Positions 43,509-45,243 of a DNA stretch of 45,243 nt are shown here, one piece after another. How positions within the stretch are numbered: the first letter of the stretch is position 1; the number at the start of each line of letters is the position of its first letter. The translations under genes and the position numbers were made by a program. The notes beneath the pieces were generated by a model, which saw nothing but the letters and a program-made list of their open reading frames with translations, did no database searches and had not been told where the DNA came from. The DNA lies in the NCBI GenBank assembly GCA_937884485.1, contig CALGCG010000098.1, positions 1 through 45,243 of the forward strand, given 5' to 3'. Source of the DNA: an uncultured Bacteroidales bacterium (GTDB taxonomy: Bacteria > Bacteroidota > Bacteroidia > Bacteroidales > P3).

Positions 43509-44024
43509 ATGGAAATAGTGGTTAACGACACTGAGGTTCTCATCGATATGTACAATGCCGACCTGTTGGGGTTGGTTGAACGCTGTTCGATTACGTTCCA
43601 CACGGTGGACTATGTGATGGCGGAGTTGCACCGGTCGCCCTATAAGCGGCCAGAGATTGACCAGATGGTGAAGGATGGAGTTCTGTCGGTGCATTCGTTC
43701 AGCGACAAGGAGAACGTGGATGTGGTTGCCTACTATGCGAGAATGTCTGTTTCAACTAATCTTTCACTGACGGACTGTGCCGTTCTGAAGTATTCGAAGG
43801 ATAATGGCTATCGGTTGCTGACTGGGGATAAGAAACTTCGTAATCATGCTGAGGATGAAGGAGTCCTGGTTTCAGGTATTCTGTATCTGGTGGACAAATT
43901 CGTTTCTGAACAGTTGATTGCGAGAGCAGCGATGGCTGACCGTTTGGAGCAGTTGCTGCGGATTAACCCGCGTTTGCCTAAAGATTTGTTTGAGGAGCGC
44001 ATCAAGGCATTGCGGGAGCAATAA
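43509..44024 (+). CDS. PIN-domain protein (putative toxin RNase)
   Basis: A 171-residue PIN-like protein. D7 (VVNDTEVLID), E39 (VMAEL), D89 (LSLTDCAVL) and D107 (LLTGDKKL) form the expected acidic set. The last about 45 residues are a helical extension. It starts one base after the XRE-ImmA stop codon, so translation is coupled; ATG 43509 is chosen over an upstream ATG at 43485 inside the previous gene. The pair resembles a toxin-antitoxin-like module in which the XRE-ImmA protein controls the RNase; that role is inferred. Confidence 0.75.
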   Translation: MEIVVNDTEVLIDMYNADLLGLVERCSITFHTVDYVMAELHRSPYKRPEIDQMVKDGVLSVHSFSDKENVDVVAYYARMSVSTNLSLTDCAVLKYSKDNGYRLLTGDKKLRNHAEDEGVLVSGILYLVDKFVSEQLIARAAMADRLEQLLRINPRLPKDLFEERIKALREQ

Positions 44025-44130
44025 CAGGGACAGATACCTGACGCAAGGCTAATGGTCAGAAATTTACATACTTATTTCCTTAGTTGTAAATGCGAAGGGG
44101 ACGGTATGAACAAACAAAGGTTGTAGAAAT

Positions 44131-44199
44131 TCGATAATAGAAAAATATCTAATAATCTATAGATATTATTGGAGTATCTAAGAAAAAATAGATGATTTT
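44131..44199. repeat. Imperfect ~69-bp direct repeat, copy 2
   Basis: Second copy, direct orientation; the inverted repeat AATATCTA-N8-TAGATATT is at 44144-44151 and 44160-44167 with the same 8-nt spacer. It lies in the gap between the PIN gene and the DegT aminotransferase gene. Confidence 0.7.
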
Positions 44200-44233
44200 A
44201 GATAAGTTGAATTAATCAAATAAACTAACATAT

Positions 44234-44745
44234 ATGTCAGAAAGAAAACGTATATACCTCTGCCTCGCTCACATGAGCGAAGCGGGTCTTGAACAGAAAT
44301 ACATAAAAGAGGCTTTCGATACCAACTGGGTGGTGCCCCTGGGTCCTAACGTCAATGGTTTCGAGGCAGATTTAGAGAAGTTCGTAAATGACCGTGAACC
44401 TTTAACCGTGAACCATGAACCGCTGACGAAGCGAGTTGTCGCTTTGTCAGCTGGTACAGCTGCGGTGCATCTGGCGCTGATTGCTGCTGGAGTGAAGGCG
44501 GGGGACGAGGTGATCGTGCAGAGCTTTACTTTCTGTGCTTCGTCGCACCCCATTACCTACCTCGGAGCTACGCCTGTCTTCGTGGATTCGGAGAAGGGTT
44601 CGTGGAACATGGACCCCGAACTGATGGAGGAGGCCATTAAGGATCGCATTGCCAAGACGGGCAAGAAGCCTGCGGCTATCATCCCTGTGGCTCTGTACGG
44701 CATGCCGTACCAGATCGACCGCATCATGGAGATTGCCCAGAAGGC
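44234..44745 (+). CDS. DegT/DnrJ/EryC1 aminotransferase, N-terminal part only
   Basis: About 170 residues of a sugar aminotransferase: RIYLCLAHMSEAGLEQKYI at the start, NWVVPLGPNVNGFE, ALSAGTAAVHLALIAAGVKA, QSFTFCASSHPITYLGATPVFVD, then PVALYGMPYQIDRIMEI. Family members use PLP to aminate keto-sugars of nucleotide sugars. The PLP-binding lysine, which lies beyond residue 180, is missing because the sequence changes to an archaeal DNA polymerase. The start is ATG 44234. It indicates that polysaccharide genes resume here. Its last few codons are ambiguous because the junction lies in shared sequence (about 44728-44760). Confidence 0.85.
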
Positions 44746-45243
44746 CAAAGCCAAAGGGTATGACCCGCGGCCCGAGGTCGAGGTTCCTATCGCCTCGGAC
44801 CTTGCAGGAAGAGTCGAAGCACTCTTAGGCTACAAAGGCGTTGCCGCGGAAATCCGCCGGCTTGAAGAGGAGATGTCGCGTGAACTTGCGTCCTTAAAAA
44901 TCTGCGACGCCTTCGTTGCCGGAAAGTTCGGGGAGACGAAACGCGAGGATATCTTAGACCATGCAATCCGAACCTCCATGGCCATTTTGACCGAGGGTGT
45001 GGTTGCCGCGCCGACCGAAGGTGTGGGACAGATTTCCGTCCGCAAAAATGACGACGGCACAGACTATCTCTCAATCGCCTATGCCGGCCCTATCCGTTCT
45101 GCGGGAGGAACAGCCCAGGCGCTGTCGGTTTTAGTCGGCGACTACATCCGCCGGTTGATGGGCATGGAGCGGTACAACCCCCGCCATGAGGAAATCGAGC
45201 GCTACGTCGAGGAGATTAAGCAGTACAATAATATTCAGAGTAT
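44729..45243 (+). CDS. Archaeal DNA polymerase II large subunit (PolD DP2), N-terminal fragment
   Basis: From about IAQKAKAKGYDP onward the translation is PolD DP2: PEVEVPIASDLAGRVEALLG, REDILDHAIRTSMAILTEG, KNDDGTDYL, YAGPIRSAGGTAQALSVLVG and IERYVEEIKQYNNIQS at the window end. These are the hallmark N-terminal DP2 motifs, most like Methanomicrobiales as I recall them. The expected first about 20 residues of DP2 are absent. The segment is richer in GC than the rest, and Bacteroidales have no PolD. It continues in frame from the DegT part, so a real fusion must be considered, but a chimeric contig is far more likely. Confidence 0.85.

Noticed and set aside
44234..45243. A natural DegT-PolD fusion protein
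   Set aside because: Both halves are truncated at essential parts, the two belong to different domains of life, and base composition changes at the joint; an assembly chimera explains this better.

Overview
The window looks like one contig from a gut- or rumen-type Bacteroidales, probably Prevotella-like. The reasons are the mixed AT-rich/GC-moderate codon use, weak Shine-Dalgarno sites, a promoter matching the Bacteroidetes -7 consensus TAnnTTTG, Bacteroidales-style polysaccharide genes (short UDP-sugar dehydrogenase, EpsG-like polymerase, WbuC-like cupin, nucleotidyltransferase PF14907-like) and many degraded intergenic remnants. All convincing genes are on the + strand. The last ~0.5 kb is not Bacteroidales: it encodes the N-terminal region of an archaeal PolD large subunit (DP2), most like Methanomicrobiales, joined in frame to a truncated DegT aminotransferase. 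This is almost certainly a chimeric assembly junction.

Layout. 1-632 holds no gene. 633-1388 is a short UDP-sugar dehydrogenase. 1898-3406 is a PIN-domain protein followed by a GIY-YIG-fold protein. 3537-29220 is a long polysaccharide biosynthesis locus: beta-helix protein, Wzx-like flippase, TagF-like glycerophosphotransferase, EpsG/Wzy-like polymerase, glycosyltransferases, two LicD proteins, LicA-like kinase, LicC-like and IspD-like cytidylyltransferases, a TagD-like/oxidoreductase fusion, acetyltransferase, PIG-L deacetylase, initiating sugar transferase, WbuC-like cupin. Embedded in it is a small fatty-acid/polyketide-like set: carrier protein, two KAS III enzymes, an SDR ketoreductase, a malonyltransferase (FabD), plus GNAT-like transferases and an MBL hydrolase. 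No dehydratase or enoyl reductase is present, so I infer that the locus makes a beta-hydroxyacyl group that decorates the glycan, beside phosphocholine and glycerol-phosphate groups.

29448-44024 reads as a defence/accessory island: (a) an ABC-ATPase/TOPRIM-like protein with a 638-residue protein carrying a HEPN RX4H motif, lying between a cupin gene and a degenerate second copy of it that shares a perfect 77-bp stretch; (b) a six-gene run of unknown purpose (cyclase-like protein, small protein, methyltransferase, UvrD-like helicase, 688-residue unknown, DUF1848 radical-SAM-like protein), which I regard as the best candidate for an undescribed system; (c) a lone PD-(D/E)XK nuclease-like protein; (d) an XRE-ImmA/IrrE regulator with a PIN protein, bracketed by an imperfect ~69-bp direct repeat with a conserved hairpin. 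After it, polysaccharide genes appear to resume (DegT aminotransferase at 44234) until the chimeric junction near 44730-44760.

No rRNA, tRNA, CRISPR array or intact insertion sequence was seen. All functional calls come from reading motifs and recalled family features; no database search was possible.
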